This document shows positions 9,035-18,172 of a DNA stretch of 64,000 nucleotides, piece by piece. The position numbers were made by a program, and so were the translations under genes. The number at the start of each line of letters is the position of its first letter. The stretch's first letter is position 1. The notes beneath the pieces are model-generated. The model made no database searches, had not been told where the DNA came from, and was given only the letters and a program-made list of their open reading frames with translations. This stretch comes from Prauserella halophila (GTDB lineage: Bacteria; Actinomycetota; Actinomycetes; Mycobacteriales; Pseudonocardiaceae), in assembly GCF_024171895.1 (NCBI RefSeq), contig NZ_JAMTCQ010000009.1, positions 781,318 through 845,317 of the forward strand, written 5' to 3'.

Positions 9035-10096
9035 GTGCTCCCGATTCCGTCTCAGCTGGCGTCGATGGCGGCGAATGTCACCGACAAGGTCGCCAAGGGC
9101 GGCGTCGCGGACCTCCGGCCGGTGCCGCGGGTGCTGATCGACCGCGGCCCGAACCGCTCGGTCTACCGGATGACCGGGCAGCAGGCGCCCGCGTCGGGCG
9201 ACCCGGTGCTGCTCGTGCCACCGCTGGCCGCACCCGCGCTGTGCTTCGACCTGCGGCGCGGCTGCAGCCTCGCCGAGCACCTCGCCGACGCGGGCAGGCG
9301 CACCTATCTCGTCGACTACGGCAGTGTCGCGTTCGCCGACCGCAATCTGGGCATCGAGCACTGGATCGACGACGTCCTGCCGCGCACGATCCGCAAGGTC
9401 AGCGAGGACGCGGGCGGCAGGCCCGTGCACGTCGTCGCGTGGTGCCTCGGCGGCATCTTCTCCGTGCTGACGGCCGCCGACCGGCCCGAACTGCCGATCG
9501 CGTCGCTGACCACGATCGCCTCGCCGTTCGACTACACCGCGATCCCGCTGGTGGCGCCGCTGCGGCCGCTCGTGGAGTTCACCGGCGGGCACATCCTCAC
9601 GCCGTTCTACCGCATGTTCGGCGGTGCGCCGTCGGCCGTGGTGACGCAGGTGTTCCGCGCGACCGGGATCGAGAAGGAGATCACCAAGCCGCTCGCCGTG
9701 CTGCGCAACCTCGACGATCGCGACTACCTGGCACAGATCGAGGCGGTCGACCATTTCATGGCCAACATGCTCGCCTACCCGGGGCGCACGTTCGGGCAGA
9801 TCTACCACCGGTTCTTCCGTGCGAACGACCTGTCCGCGGGCACGTTCGCACTCGACGGACGCACGATCTCCCTGTCCAAGCTGGACATCCCGACGCTCGT
9901 CATCGCGGGCGAGAACGACAGCATCGCGCCGCGCGGTGCCGTGGAGCGGCTGGTGGGACTGCTCGAGAACGCCCCGGAGGCGCGCTTCCACGTCGCACCC
10001 GGGGGTCACCTCGGCGTGCTCACCGGACGGCGCGCACGCACCACGACGTGGCACCACATCGACGAGTTCGTCGACGAGCATTCGAGCCCGCGGTAG
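9035..10096 (+). CDS. alpha/beta hydrolase of the PHA synthase (PhaC)-like type
   Basis: 353 aa from a GTG at 9035 with GGAGG at 9026-9030. The fold is alpha/beta hydrolase: PVLLVPPLAAPALCFDLR resembles the cap and oxyanion region of PHA synthases. The nucleophile elbow VVAWCLGG has Cys instead of Ser, as in PhaC enzymes. Asp lies in AGENDSIAP and His in APGGHLGVLTG. Length matches class III PhaC catalytic subunits, but no PhaE partner is adjacent, so a Cys-dependent acyltransferase or hydrolase of unknown substrate is as likely. It follows map by 23 bp and may be co-transcribed. Confidence 0.75.
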   Translation: MLPIPSQLASMAANVTDKVAKGGVADLRPVPRVLIDRGPNRSVYRMTGQQAPASGDPVLLVPPLAAPALCFDLRRGCSLAEHLADAGRRTYLVDYGSVAFADRNLGIEHWIDDVLPRTIRKVSEDAGGRPVHVVAWCLGGIFSVLTAADRPELPIASLTTIASPFDYTAIPLVAPLRPLVEFTGGHILTPFYRMFGGAPSAVVTQVFRATGIEKEITKPLAVLRNLDDRDYLAQIEAVDHFMANMLAYPGRTFGQIYHRFFRANDLSAGTFALDGRTISLSKLDIPTLVIAGENDSIAPRGAVERLVGLLENAPEARFHVAPGGHLGVLTGRRARTTTWHHIDEFVDEHSSPR

Positions 10097-10195
10097 GACG
10101 AACCGTCACTCCGGCACGTGGCGGCCGGGTATCGTGCGAATGGTCCGGGTACGGAGGGTCCCGGGCCGAGGCTGCCGACGGGAAAGGGTGGAGCC

Positions 10196-10678
10196 GTGGT
10201 GAACGGCAAGAGGGCCGTGGTGGCCGAGGACGAACTGCCGATTCCGCAGGAGCTGCTGGACGCACCCGGGTACGTCGCACGCAGGCTCTACCAGGCCTAC
10301 CTCGCTGTTTGGGTGCGTATGGTCGACGCGAGTATCACGGGCCCTCAGTTCGCCGTGCTCGTCGCCGTTGACGATTATCCGGGCGAGGATCAAGGATCAT
10401 TGGCGCACGTCGCCGCACTCGACCGGTCGACGATGGCCGACGTCGTGCGCCGCCTCGAGGCGCGCGGGCTCCTCACGCGCGAAACGGCCGAGAACGACGG
10501 GCGCCGCAAGCTCCTGTACCTGACCGACGAGGGCCACGAGCAGTTGGCCGGTGTGAACCGCCGCGCTCGCGACCTGGACCAGAAGCTCGTTCAGGGTAAC
10601 GACGTCACCGTCACCAAGCAATGGCTGGCGGAGCTGAACGCTCTTGCCGAGTACTGGGAATCCCTGGTCGAGGACTGA
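10196..10678 (+). CDS. MarR-family regulator, likely repressor of the nicotinate cluster
   Basis: About 160 aa from a GTG at 10196 preceded by GGAAAGG. It has the MarR winged helix: PQFAVLVAVDDYPGEDQGSLAHVAALDRSTMADVVRRLEARGLL, then the wing RETAENDGRRKLLYLTDEG. A second in-frame GTG follows immediately. It lies directly before the nicotinate genes. NicR, the repressor of the Pseudomonas putida nic genes, is also a MarR protein and responds to 6-hydroxynicotinate, so the same role is inferred. Its likely target is the dyad at 10875-10909. Confidence 0.8.
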   Translation: MVNGKRAVVAEDELPIPQELLDAPGYVARRLYQAYLAVWVRMVDASITGPQFAVLVAVDDYPGEDQGSLAHVAALDRSTMADVVRRLEARGLLTRETAENDGRRKLLYLTDEGHEQLAGVNRRARDLDQKLVQGNDVTVTKQWLAELNALAEYWESLVED

Positions 10679-10874
10679 TCTTTCGGCTCCCGTCGCCCGG
10701 ATCTCGTCGCCACTGCTCCGGCCGCCGTCGGCCGGTGTCGGGGCTCGCCTGCTCGTCGCGTCATGACCGGCGTATTACGCCGGATCGTTTTCGTGTGCCG
10801 CTTGTGCGGACGGCCGTGATAACAGCTTGTTTCCGGACATTAAACCTGCGTCCTCCTGTTGACTTCCGGAGTTA

Positions 10875-10909
10875 GTCCGTGTTCGGATCAAATCAGTCCG
10901 AACGCGGAC
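10875..10909. promoter_or_regulatory. inverted-repeat operator before the nicotinate operon
   Basis: GTCCGTGTTCGGA at 10875-10887 and TCCGAACGCGGAC at 10897-10909 are complementary at 12 of 13 positions around a 9-bp centre, 41 bp before the nicC start. The 272-bp gap between marR and nicC holds no other gene. The element is AT-richer than its surroundings and is the best operator candidate for the whole cluster. Confidence 0.6.
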
Positions 10910-10950
10910 GGATTTTTCCGACCGTGTGGCCACGGCAATGTGGAGGCGTT

Positions 10951-12219
10951 GTGCACGCTAGTCAGTCCTATGAGGTCACGGTCGTCGGCGGCGGTCTCGG
11001 CGGTTTGACGGCCGCCCTCGCCCTGCGGCAAAAGGGACTTCGGGTGACGGTACTGGAGCGGGCTCCGCAGCTCGGCGAAGTGGGTGCGGGGATTCAGACC
11101 GCGCCCAACGCCAGTCGAGTGCTCACGGGGCTGGGGCTGCGCAAGCAGCTGGAGGCGATCCACACGGAGCCGCTCGACCAGGTGCGCCGTCGTTGGCAGG
11201 ACGGCAGCATCATCGGTCTGACCTCACTCGGTGAGTATTGCAAGCAGACCTACAACGCCCCTTACTGGCACTACCACCGCGCCGACCTGCACAAGGTGCT
11301 GCTCGAGGCCTGCCTCGACGAGCGGCGCCCCGGCCCAGTGGTCGAAGTGCACACCGGCAGTCGTGTGACCACAGTGGACACAGAGACGCGCCGTCGACCC
11401 GCAGTGCTGACCGAATCCGGTCAGCGATACGAAAGCGACGTCGTGATCGGTGCGGATGGTATTCGCTCGGCAGTACGCGATCTGATCGGTATGGACGACA
11501 CTCTCGAGTTCTCCGGTGAGATGGCCTACCGTGTGCTGATTCCGGGCGACAAGATCGCGGCCGACCCCGCGACACGCTGGTTGGTGGATCGGTTCCAGAG
11601 CACCATCTGGTACGGCCCCGGAAGGCATCTCGTGCATTACATGATCCGGGGTGGCGAGTATCTGAACATCGTGGCGCTCGTGCCGTGCAGCGACGAGGTC
11701 GCGGAGAAATGGAGCGCGCCCGTCGGGGCGGACGAGCTCGTGAACGCGTTCCCGGGCTGGGACGACCGAGTGCCGGCGATGCTGTCCAAAGCGGAAGGCG
11801 ACGCGATGGCGTTCGCCCTGTACTACCGCAGGCCGGATCCGGTGTGGATGGACGGTCATGTCGCGTTGCTGGGCGATGCCTGTCACGCGATGCTGCCGTA
11901 TCAGGCCCAGGGTGCGTCGCAGGCGATGGAGGATGCGGCCGTGTTGGCCGAGGAGCTCGGAACGGTGCCGGTGACCGGCGTCGAAGAGGCGCTCACCCGA
12001 TACGTGTCGCGGCGCGCGAAACACGCGGGCATGGTGCAGGACGCCTCGCTCGAGAACAAGCGGTTCTATCACCTGCCCGACGGGCCGGAGCAGCGGGACC
12101 GGGACGCGAAGCTGAAGAATTTCACCGGCGAGTCCCACGTGTCCTACAAATGGTTGTGGAGCGGGACCCCGTTGAACGACCCGGACGTCGAATCGTTCGC
12201 CTACCAGTTCTCCAGATGA
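10951..12219 (+). CDS. nicC: FAD-dependent 6-hydroxynicotinate 3-monooxygenase (NicC-like)
   Basis: 422 aa from a GTG at 10951 with GGAGG 4 bp upstream. It is a class A flavoprotein monooxygenase: VTVVGGGLGGLTAALAL binds ADP at the N terminus, VVIGADGIRSAVR is the DG motif, and GHVALLGDACHAMLPYQAQGA is the GD motif near residue 310. The segment GEYCKQTYNAPYWHYHRADLH resembles the corresponding part of NicC. NicC converts 6-hydroxynicotinate with NADH and O2 to 2,5-dihydroxypyridine and CO2. Salicylate hydroxylases share the fold. The molybdenum hydroxylase and NicX in the same operon make the nicotinate role the best reading. Confidence 0.85.
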   Translation: MHASQSYEVTVVGGGLGGLTAALALRQKGLRVTVLERAPQLGEVGAGIQTAPNASRVLTGLGLRKQLEAIHTEPLDQVRRRWQDGSIIGLTSLGEYCKQTYNAPYWHYHRADLHKVLLEACLDERRPGPVVEVHTGSRVTTVDTETRRRPAVLTESGQRYESDVVIGADGIRSAVRDLIGMDDTLEFSGEMAYRVLIPGDKIAADPATRWLVDRFQSTIWYGPGRHLVHYMIRGGEYLNIVALVPCSDEVAEKWSAPVGADELVNAFPGWDDRVPAMLSKAEGDAMAFALYYRRPDPVWMDGHVALLGDACHAMLPYQAQGASQAMEDAAVLAEELGTVPVTGVEEALTRYVSRRAKHAGMVQDASLENKRFYHLPDGPEQRDRDAKLKNFTGESHVSYKWLWSGTPLNDPDVESFAYQFSR

Positions 12220-12309
12220 GCCGCTTCCCCTGATGAACGTGGTGCCGGCGAAAGCGGCACCGATGCACACTTCCAGTCCCCACCCACGGAAGAAAAGGCA
12301 GGGTCTGCA

Positions 12310-13707
12310 ATGAAAACGGCCGAGCAGATCGTTCAGGACCTACCTTGGAAGTGGTCCGTCCAGGGAAAGATTTTCATCATCGGCGGACTCGGGTACATGT
12401 TCGACGCCTGGGACGTCATCCTCAACGGCTTTCTCACGCCGCTCGTCGGAGACCACTTCGGACTGACCACGGGTGAGCGTGGCCTGGTCGCCACAGCGAA
12501 CCTCATCGGCATGGCGGTCGGTGCGGTCCTGTGGGGCACGATCGCCGATCGCATGGGCCGCAAGAAGGCGTTCAGCATCACGTTGGCCCTGTTCGCGCTG
12601 TTCTCGGTACTCGGGGCGGTGTCGCCGAACTACGAGATCTTCCTGCTGTTCCGATTCCTCGCCGGCGTGGGACTGGGCGGTTGTATCCCCGTCGACTACG
12701 CGTTGGTCGCGGAGTTCTCACCGCGCCGGGTGCGAGGCAAGGTGCTTGCCGCGATGGACCTGTGGTGGCCGATCGGCGGGACCCTGTGCGGACTGTCGGC
12801 GACCTTCCTCTCCCCGCTGGACGGCAACTGGCGCTGGATGCTCGTGATCATGGTCGTGCCCGCACTGCTGTTGTTCTGGATTCGGCGTGGGATTCCGGAG
12901 TCACCGCTGTACCTGGCGAAGAACGGCAGGGAAGCGGAGGCGCGTGTGGTGGTCGACAGCTTGGTCGAGCAGACCGGAGCAGCGAGGCAGCACTACTCCG
13001 TGACCGCCGACGAGCCGGAGCGGACCAAGGGCGGTCTGCGTGCCGCCGTGAGCCAGCTCCGGATGATCTGGACGTTCAATCCGAGGATTACGTCAGTGGC
13101 GTGGGTCCTGTTCATCACGATCATGACCGTCTACTACGTGGCGCTCACCTGGATGCCGTCGATCCTCAGGGAAGAGGGTTACGACACCTACGCCGCGTTC
13201 GCAAACACGACCCTGATGACCGGTATCGGTATTCTCGGTGTTGTCACCTCGGTGTTCCTCGTCGAATGGCTGGGCCGCAAGTGGGTGCTGGGACTGTCGG
13301 CGCCGCTGGCTTCGGTGGTGCTGGTGGCGTTCTCGCTGACGCTCGGCATGGAAACGGTCGGCCTGGTCTGGCTCGGCATCTTCGGATTCGTCGTTCAGCT
13401 CGCGATTCCGGTGCTGTACGCCTACGTCTCGGAGTTGTATCCGACCCACCTCCGGGCCAGCGGATTCGGATGGGCCTCCTCGATGAGCCGGGTCTTCAGC
13501 GGATTCATCCCGCTCGTGTTCGGCAGCCTGCTCTGGCCGGTCCTGGGTCTGACCAATACGTTCGTCGTGCTCGGCGCGGTCGTTCTTGCCGCCGTCGTGT
13601 GGATGGCCGTGGCCGCGCCCGAGACGAAGGGCAGGGAACTGGACCGGGTCGAGGAAGGCGCGCCGGATCCCGACCCCATGCCCGCGGCCCGGACGGGGGA
13701 GGAGTGA
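12310..13707 (+). CDS. MFS transporter, probable nicotinate importer (NicT-like)
   Basis: 465 aa with about twelve hydrophobic segments and the MFS loop signature DRMGRKK between helices 2 and 3. The second-half equivalent is EWLGRKW. FDAWDVILNGFLTP in helix 1 is typical of the aromatic acid:H+ symporter and sugar-porter type. It sits between the monooxygenase and the hydroxylase subunits, the place expected for uptake of the pathway substrate. P. putida NicT is also an MFS protein. Nicotinate or a hydroxylated derivative is therefore the inferred cargo. The 90-bp gap upstream includes an AAAAGG ribosome binding site. Confidence 0.82.
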   Translation: MKTAEQIVQDLPWKWSVQGKIFIIGGLGYMFDAWDVILNGFLTPLVGDHFGLTTGERGLVATANLIGMAVGAVLWGTIADRMGRKKAFSITLALFALFSVLGAVSPNYEIFLLFRFLAGVGLGGCIPVDYALVAEFSPRRVRGKVLAAMDLWWPIGGTLCGLSATFLSPLDGNWRWMLVIMVVPALLLFWIRRGIPESPLYLAKNGREAEARVVVDSLVEQTGAARQHYSVTADEPERTKGGLRAAVSQLRMIWTFNPRITSVAWVLFITIMTVYYVALTWMPSILREEGYDTYAAFANTTLMTGIGILGVVTSVFLVEWLGRKWVLGLSAPLASVVLVAFSLTLGMETVGLVWLGIFGFVVQLAIPVLYAYVSELYPTHLRASGFGWASSMSRVFSGFIPLVFGSLLWPVLGLTNTFVVLGAVVLAAVVWMAVAAPETKGRELDRVEEGAPDPDPMPAARTGEE

Positions 13708-13711
13708 CGCG

Positions 13712-14566
13712 ATGAAGCCACCGCCGTTCACATACCACCGGGCACGCGATGTCGCGGGTGCGGCGGACCTGGTCGCCGAGCTCGGGGAGGACGCCAAGTT
13801 CCTCGCGGGCGGGCAGAGCCTGATCCCGATGATGAACTTCCGCCTCGCGCGCCCGGAACACCTGATCGACATCGGCGGACTGCGTGAACTGTCCTTCGTG
13901 GACGCAGGCCCCGAAGCCCTGCGGGTGGGATCGCTGACCACCCACCGAACCGTGGAGACGGCCGACCTCGGGACGGGTTTCGATGTCGTGCGGGAGGCGA
14001 TGCGGTGGATCGGGCATCTGCCGATCCGGACGCGGGGCACGGTGGGCGGCAGCCTGGCGCACGCCGACGCGACCGCGGAGTGGTGCCTGCTCGCGGTGCT
14101 GCTGGATGCGGAGATCGTGGTGGCGGGCGCCGGAGGTAGACGTCGCACCATCGCCGCCGGCGATGCGTTCCTCGGCTTCTATACGACACTGCTCGCCGAT
14201 GACGAACTGATCGTCGAGGTGGTGTTCGGCAGGCCGGCGCCCCATGCCGCTGTGACGGAGTTCGCCGAGCGGAAAGGTGACTTCGCGGTGGTGTCCGCCG
14301 CCGTCGATCTGGATGTCGGCAGCGGTGCGGTGGCAGGCGGCCGGGTGGCACTCGGAGGTGTCGGGCCCGCCGTGGTGCGTGTCCCGGAGGCCGAACGGGT
14401 GTTGCAGGCAGGAGGCCGGGCGTGCCGTGACCTGTTCGAGGCGTGTGCCGACGCGGCTGCGCAGGCCGTCGATCCGCCTGCCGACGGCGATGCCGGCACC
14501 GAGTATCGCAGGGCGTTGGTGCGCAATCTCGTGATCCGTGCGTGTGAGGAGGCGGTGGCCCGGTGA
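13712..14566 (+). CDS. molybdenum hydroxylase, FAD-binding medium subunit
   Basis: 284 aa, the size of CoxM/CutM-type subunits. The FAD signatures AGGQSLIPMMNFRLARPE (about residues 31-48) and RTRGTVGGSLAHADATAEW (about 109-127) are clear. It passes electrons between the flavin and the [2Fe-2S] centres of the hydroxylase. Only 4 bp separate it from the MFS gene, and it overlaps the large subunit by GTGA. It is part of the enzyme inferred to hydroxylate nicotinate at C6. Confidence 0.9.
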   Translation: MKPPPFTYHRARDVAGAADLVAELGEDAKFLAGGQSLIPMMNFRLARPEHLIDIGGLRELSFVDAGPEALRVGSLTTHRTVETADLGTGFDVVREAMRWIGHLPIRTRGTVGGSLAHADATAEWCLLAVLLDAEIVVAGAGGRRRTIAAGDAFLGFYTTLLADDELIVEVVFGRPAPHAAVTEFAERKGDFAVVSAAVDLDVGSGAVAGGRVALGGVGPAVVRVPEAERVLQAGGRACRDLFEACADAAAQAVDPPADGDAGTEYRRALVRNLVIRACEEAVAR

Positions 14567-16971
14567 CATCGGAAGTGGCGACAGGAGACAGGGCGAACGA
14601 ACCGGGCTTCCGCGCCGACGGAACGTGGATCGGCGCCGCCGTGTCGCGGAAGGAGGACCCGCGGCTGCTCACCGGCGAGGCGCGATTCGTCGACGACATC
14701 CACCTTCCGCGCATGCTGCACGCCGCGTTCGTGCGCAGCACCGTCGCGAGCGGACACATCACGTCGGTCGACCTGTCGCGCGTGCTGGAGGTGCCGGGTG
14801 TCGTGGCCGCGTTCACCGCCGAGGACCTGGACCTCGGCGACATCACGCCGCGGCTCGACCGGCCGCCGGAGGAGCACACGGAGACGTCGATGCCGATCCT
14901 GGCGCGCGATCGGGTGCGGTTCGTCGGTGAACCGGTGGCGGTGGTCCTTGCCGAGGATCCGTACGCGGCGGAGGACGGGATCGAGGCCGCCGATGTGACC
15001 TATGACGTCACGCCTCCGGTGCTGTCGGAGGAGCAGGCTCTGACCCCCGGTGCGAACGCGGTGCACGACGAGGCGCCCGGCAACGTGTTGCTGGACGTGT
15101 CGATGTTCGCCTCCGACGGTATCGACGACGTCTTCGCCGAGGCGCCCTGTGTCGTGCACGTGCGGGCCAGGGCCGGCAGGCAGAACGCGCTGCCGTTGGA
15201 GACCAGAGGTGTCGTGGCCGGCTGGGACGCGCGGGCACAGCAACTCCTGGTGCAGACGTGCACACAGGTGCCGCACCAGGTGCGCACGGTGCTGGCGGGC
15301 TCGCTCGGCATGTCCGAGAGCACCGTGCGGGTGCTCGTTCCGGACATGGGTGGCGGGTTCGGTATCAAGTGCGTGGTGGGCCGCGAGGAGATCGCCGTCG
15401 CCGCGGCCGCGACTCGCGCGGGCAGGCCGGTGAAGTGGATCGAGGACCGCAAGGATGCCTTGTCGGCGTCGTTCCTCGCCCGCGAGCAGCGCTACGAGGC
15501 GCGGGCGGCGTTCGACGAGACCGGTCGCATCCTCGGCCTGGACGTCGACGTGCTGTGCGACATGGGCGCCTACTCGTGCTATCCGTTCACCGTCGGTATC
15601 GAGCCGCTGATGGCGTCGTCGGAGATGCCGGGCGTGTACCGGGTACCCGCATACCGGGTCCGCGGACGTGCCATCGCGACGAACAAGGCGCCGACGGCCC
15701 CGTACCGAGGCGTGTCCCGTCCGCAACACGTGATGGTGATGGAGCGGCTCGTCGAACGGGCCGCCCGGGAGCTCGGGCTGGACGCGCTCGAGGTGCGCCG
15801 CCGGAATCTGATCACGGTGTTCCCGTACACCGGCATCAACAACGTGACCTACGACCCGGGTTCGTATCTCGAGTCGCTGAACCTGTGCGAGCGCGTGCTC
15901 GCCGACGAGGGCTGGTACGGGACGCAACGCTCCGTCGCGGAACAGGGAAGGGTCCTCGGTATCGGGTACGCGTGCTTCAACGAGCGCACCGGCTACGGTT
16001 CCGACGCGTTCGCCAAGCGCAAGATGCAGGCCGTTCCGGGTTTCGACCTCTCGGAGGTCCGGATGGACACGTCCGGCACGGTGGTCGTCACGACGGGAAC
16101 GATGAGCCACGGCCAGAGCCACGAGACGACCATGGCGCAGATCGTGGCCGACAAACTGGGTCTGCCCGTGGACAAGGTGAAGATCCAGCAGGGCGATACG
16201 GACCGCGTGACCTATGGCTGGGGGTCGTTCGGCAGCCGGTCGATCACCATCGGCGGGACGGCGGTGGCACTCGCCGCGGGCAACCTGGGCGGAAAACTCC
16301 TCGACCTGGGAGCGCACCTGCTCGAAACCCGGCGTGACAACGTCGAACTGGCCGACGAGGGCGTGCAGCAGCGGGACGACCACGATCGGAGACTGTCCTA
16401 TCAGGACATCGCCGACGTGGCCTATCTGAGGTCGCACCTGCTGCCGAAGGAGGCCGAACCGGGCCTGCAGGCGAGCGCGAGCTTCGACGGCGTCGGTGAC
16501 GGCACGTTCTCCAACGCCGCCCACGGCGTGGTCGTCGAGCTGCACCGGGACACCGGGCGGGTGGAGATCCTGCGGTACGTCTGCGTCGAGGACTGCGGGG
16601 TGGCGATCAACCCGCAGGTCGTCGACGGTCAGGCCAGAGGCGGGATCGCCCAGGGCATCGCGGGCGCACTGTTCGAGAAGGTCACCTACGACGAGAACGG
16701 GGAGCCGTCGGCGGCGAGCTTCCTCGACTACAAGGTGCCGACGGCCTGTGAGATCCCGGACGTCGCGATGCACCACATCGAGACGCCGTGCCTGTTCACC
16801 GACAACGGCGCGAAGGGTGCGGGCGAGGGCGGCACGATCGGCGCGCCCGCGGCCGTGCTCAACGCCGTCAACGACGCGCTGCGTCCCGCCGGTGTGGAGC
16901 TGAACGACACGCCGATCACCCCGCAACAGGTATTCGACGCGCTGACCGGCGCACTGGAGGTCGCTCCGTGA
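14563..16971 (+). CDS. molybdenum hydroxylase, large molybdopterin-binding subunit (nicotinate hydroxylase)
   Basis: 802 aa, the full length of CoxL/XdhB-type subunits. It binds the molybdopterin cytosine dinucleotide cofactor: DMGGGFGIKCVVGREE near residue 262, PYRGVSRPQHVMVMER, and the C-terminal GAKGAGEGGTIGAPAAVLNA, whose Glu (about residue 755) is the conserved active-site base. The CO dehydrogenase active-site Cys loop is not evident, so this is a hydroxylase rather than a CO dehydrogenase. With NicC and NicX nearby, the reaction inferred is nicotinate to 6-hydroxynicotinate. It starts at GTG in a GTGA overlap. Confidence 0.9.
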   Translation: MTSEVATGDRANEPGFRADGTWIGAAVSRKEDPRLLTGEARFVDDIHLPRMLHAAFVRSTVASGHITSVDLSRVLEVPGVVAAFTAEDLDLGDITPRLDRPPEEHTETSMPILARDRVRFVGEPVAVVLAEDPYAAEDGIEAADVTYDVTPPVLSEEQALTPGANAVHDEAPGNVLLDVSMFASDGIDDVFAEAPCVVHVRARAGRQNALPLETRGVVAGWDARAQQLLVQTCTQVPHQVRTVLAGSLGMSESTVRVLVPDMGGGFGIKCVVGREEIAVAAAATRAGRPVKWIEDRKDALSASFLAREQRYEARAAFDETGRILGLDVDVLCDMGAYSCYPFTVGIEPLMASSEMPGVYRVPAYRVRGRAIATNKAPTAPYRGVSRPQHVMVMERLVERAARELGLDALEVRRRNLITVFPYTGINNVTYDPGSYLESLNLCERVLADEGWYGTQRSVAEQGRVLGIGYACFNERTGYGSDAFAKRKMQAVPGFDLSEVRMDTSGTVVVTTGTMSHGQSHETTMAQIVADKLGLPVDKVKIQQGDTDRVTYGWGSFGSRSITIGGTAVALAAGNLGGKLLDLGAHLLETRRDNVELADEGVQQRDDHDRRLSYQDIADVAYLRSHLLPKEAEPGLQASASFDGVGDGTFSNAAHGVVVELHRDTGRVEILRYVCVEDCGVAINPQVVDGQARGGIAQGIAGALFEKVTYDENGEPSAASFLDYKVPTACEIPDVAMHHIETPCLFTDNGAKGAGEGGTIGAPAAVLNAVNDALRPAGVELNDTPITPQQVFDALTGALEVAP

Positions 16972-17471
16972 CCGAACCCGACAAGGTGCTGCTGACCCTG
17001 CAGGTCAACGGTACTTCTCACGAAGTAGCCGTCGAGGCGCGCCGCACCCTGGCGGACACGCTGCGGCACGATCTCGAGCTGACCGGGACCCACGTGGCGT
17101 GCGAACACGGCGTGTGCGGTGCGTGCACCGTGCTGGTCGACGGAGATCCGGCTCGTTCCTGCCTGATGTTCGCCCCGCAGGCCGAGGGCAGCGATGTCCG
17201 GACCGTGGAGTCGCTCGCCGGTGACGACGGGACGATGTCAGACCTGCAATGTGCGTTCTCCGCGAATCACGGACTCCAATGTGGCTTCTGCACTCCGGGG
17301 TTTCTCATGCTCGCGGAAGGGTTTCTCGCCGAGCATCCGGATGCCGACCGCGAGGAGATCCGCGAGGTCGTGTCGTCCAATCTCTGCCGCTGCACGGGGT
17401 ATCAGACCATTGTGGATTCGATCCAGGACTGCGCCGAGCGCAGGCGCGACGCGAAGGAGACCAGCGCATGA
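16968..17471 (+). CDS. molybdenum hydroxylase, [2Fe-2S] small subunit
   Basis: 167 aa from a GTG overlapping the large subunit stop. Eight cysteines are arranged as two clusters: the plant-ferredoxin-like set CEHGVCGAC plus a Cys about 20 residues on, and the helical set CGFC and CRC in LQCGFCTPGFLML and SSNLCRCTGYQTIV. This is diagnostic of CutS/CoxS/NdhS proteins. It carries electrons from the molybdenum centre to FAD. It overlaps the CoxG-like gene by ATGA. Confidence 0.95.
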   Translation: MTEPDKVLLTLQVNGTSHEVAVEARRTLADTLRHDLELTGTHVACEHGVCGACTVLVDGDPARSCLMFAPQAEGSDVRTVESLAGDDGTMSDLQCAFSANHGLQCGFCTPGFLMLAEGFLAEHPDADREEIREVVSSNLCRCTGYQTIVDSIQDCAERRRDAKETSA

Positions 17472-18172
17472 TCCTCGAACACGAGATGTCGGTATCGGCA
17501 CCCCCGCGCGAGGTGTTCGCCCTGCTCGGCGATGTCGAACGCGTGGCGGGATGTGTGCCGGGGGCGGCGATCGAGGGACGGGACGACGATACGGGCGGCG
17601 AGGCGTATCGCGGCCGCGTCAAGGTCAAGGTCGGCCCGATCTCCGCCGAGTACGCAGGCGTGGTGCGGTTTCTGGACGTCAACGACACGGAGCTCTCGCT
17701 GCGCCTGCAGGGACGCGGGTCGGACGCACACGGCAACGGCGACGCCGAGGCCGAGGTGCTGGTGACGCTGGCCGAATCCGGCGAGGGCACCACGGTGTCC
17801 CTCAAGACCGACCTGGTGATCCGCGGCAAGATCGCGCAGTTCGGCAAGGGCGCGATCAACAAGGTCTCGGATCGCATCCTCCAGCAGTTCGCGGTGAATC
17901 TCTCGGCCTTGCTGGCGGGCGGCGGGCCGCAGGAGCAGGGAGCCGACGCCAGCGGCGTGCACTCGCTGCAGCCCGACGTCTCGTCGGCGGCCGCCACGGC
18001 CACGGCATCGAATCCGTCGGAACTGGACGGTCTCGCGCTGGTCACCGGACCGCTCGCGAAGTATCTGCCCGTGGCGGGCGCGTTCGCGGTCGGCGTGGCC
18101 CAGGGCTGGCTCCTGGCCACCGTCCGTGCGCAGGCCAAGCAACTCAAGGAGGTGCGCCGTGTACGGAACTGA
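17468..18172 (+). CDS. CoxG-like SRPBCC protein, hydroxylase maturation or membrane anchoring
   Basis: 234 aa. Residues 1 to about 145 form a CoxG/SRPBCC domain (MSVSAPPREVFALLGDVERVAGCVPGA, then TDLVIRGKIAQFGKGAINKVSDRILQQF). A flexible Ala/Ser stretch follows, then a hydrophobic C-terminal segment (LPVAGAFAVGVAQGWLLATV) that could anchor it to the membrane. CoxG proteins accompany molybdenum hydroxylases and help assemble CO dehydrogenase or hold it at the membrane. P. putida nic clusters use a different NicAB electron route, so this protein marks the CO-dehydrogenase-style variant. It overlaps nicF by 14 bp. Confidence 0.8.
   Translation: MILEHEMSVSAPPREVFALLGDVERVAGCVPGAAIEGRDDDTGGEAYRGRVKVKVGPISAEYAGVVRFLDVNDTELSLRLQGRGSDAHGNGDAEAEVLVTLAESGEGTTVSLKTDLVIRGKIAQFGKGAINKVSDRILQQFAVNLSALLAGGGPQEQGADASGVHSLQPDVSSAAATATASNPSELDGLALVTGPLAKYLPVAGAFAVGVAQGWLLATVRAQAKQLKEVRRVRN

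Noticed and set aside
9035-10096. Definite PHA synthase with polyhydroxyalkanoate production
   Set aside because: The Cys elbow is suggestive, but no PhaE, PhaR, phasin, PhaA or PhaB gene is adjacent, so only the fold-level call is kept.
14179-16926. A 915-codon open frame on the minus strand
   Set aside because: It is antisense to the molybdenum hydroxylase large subunit, which has clear cofactor motifs. High GC at third positions produces such shadows.
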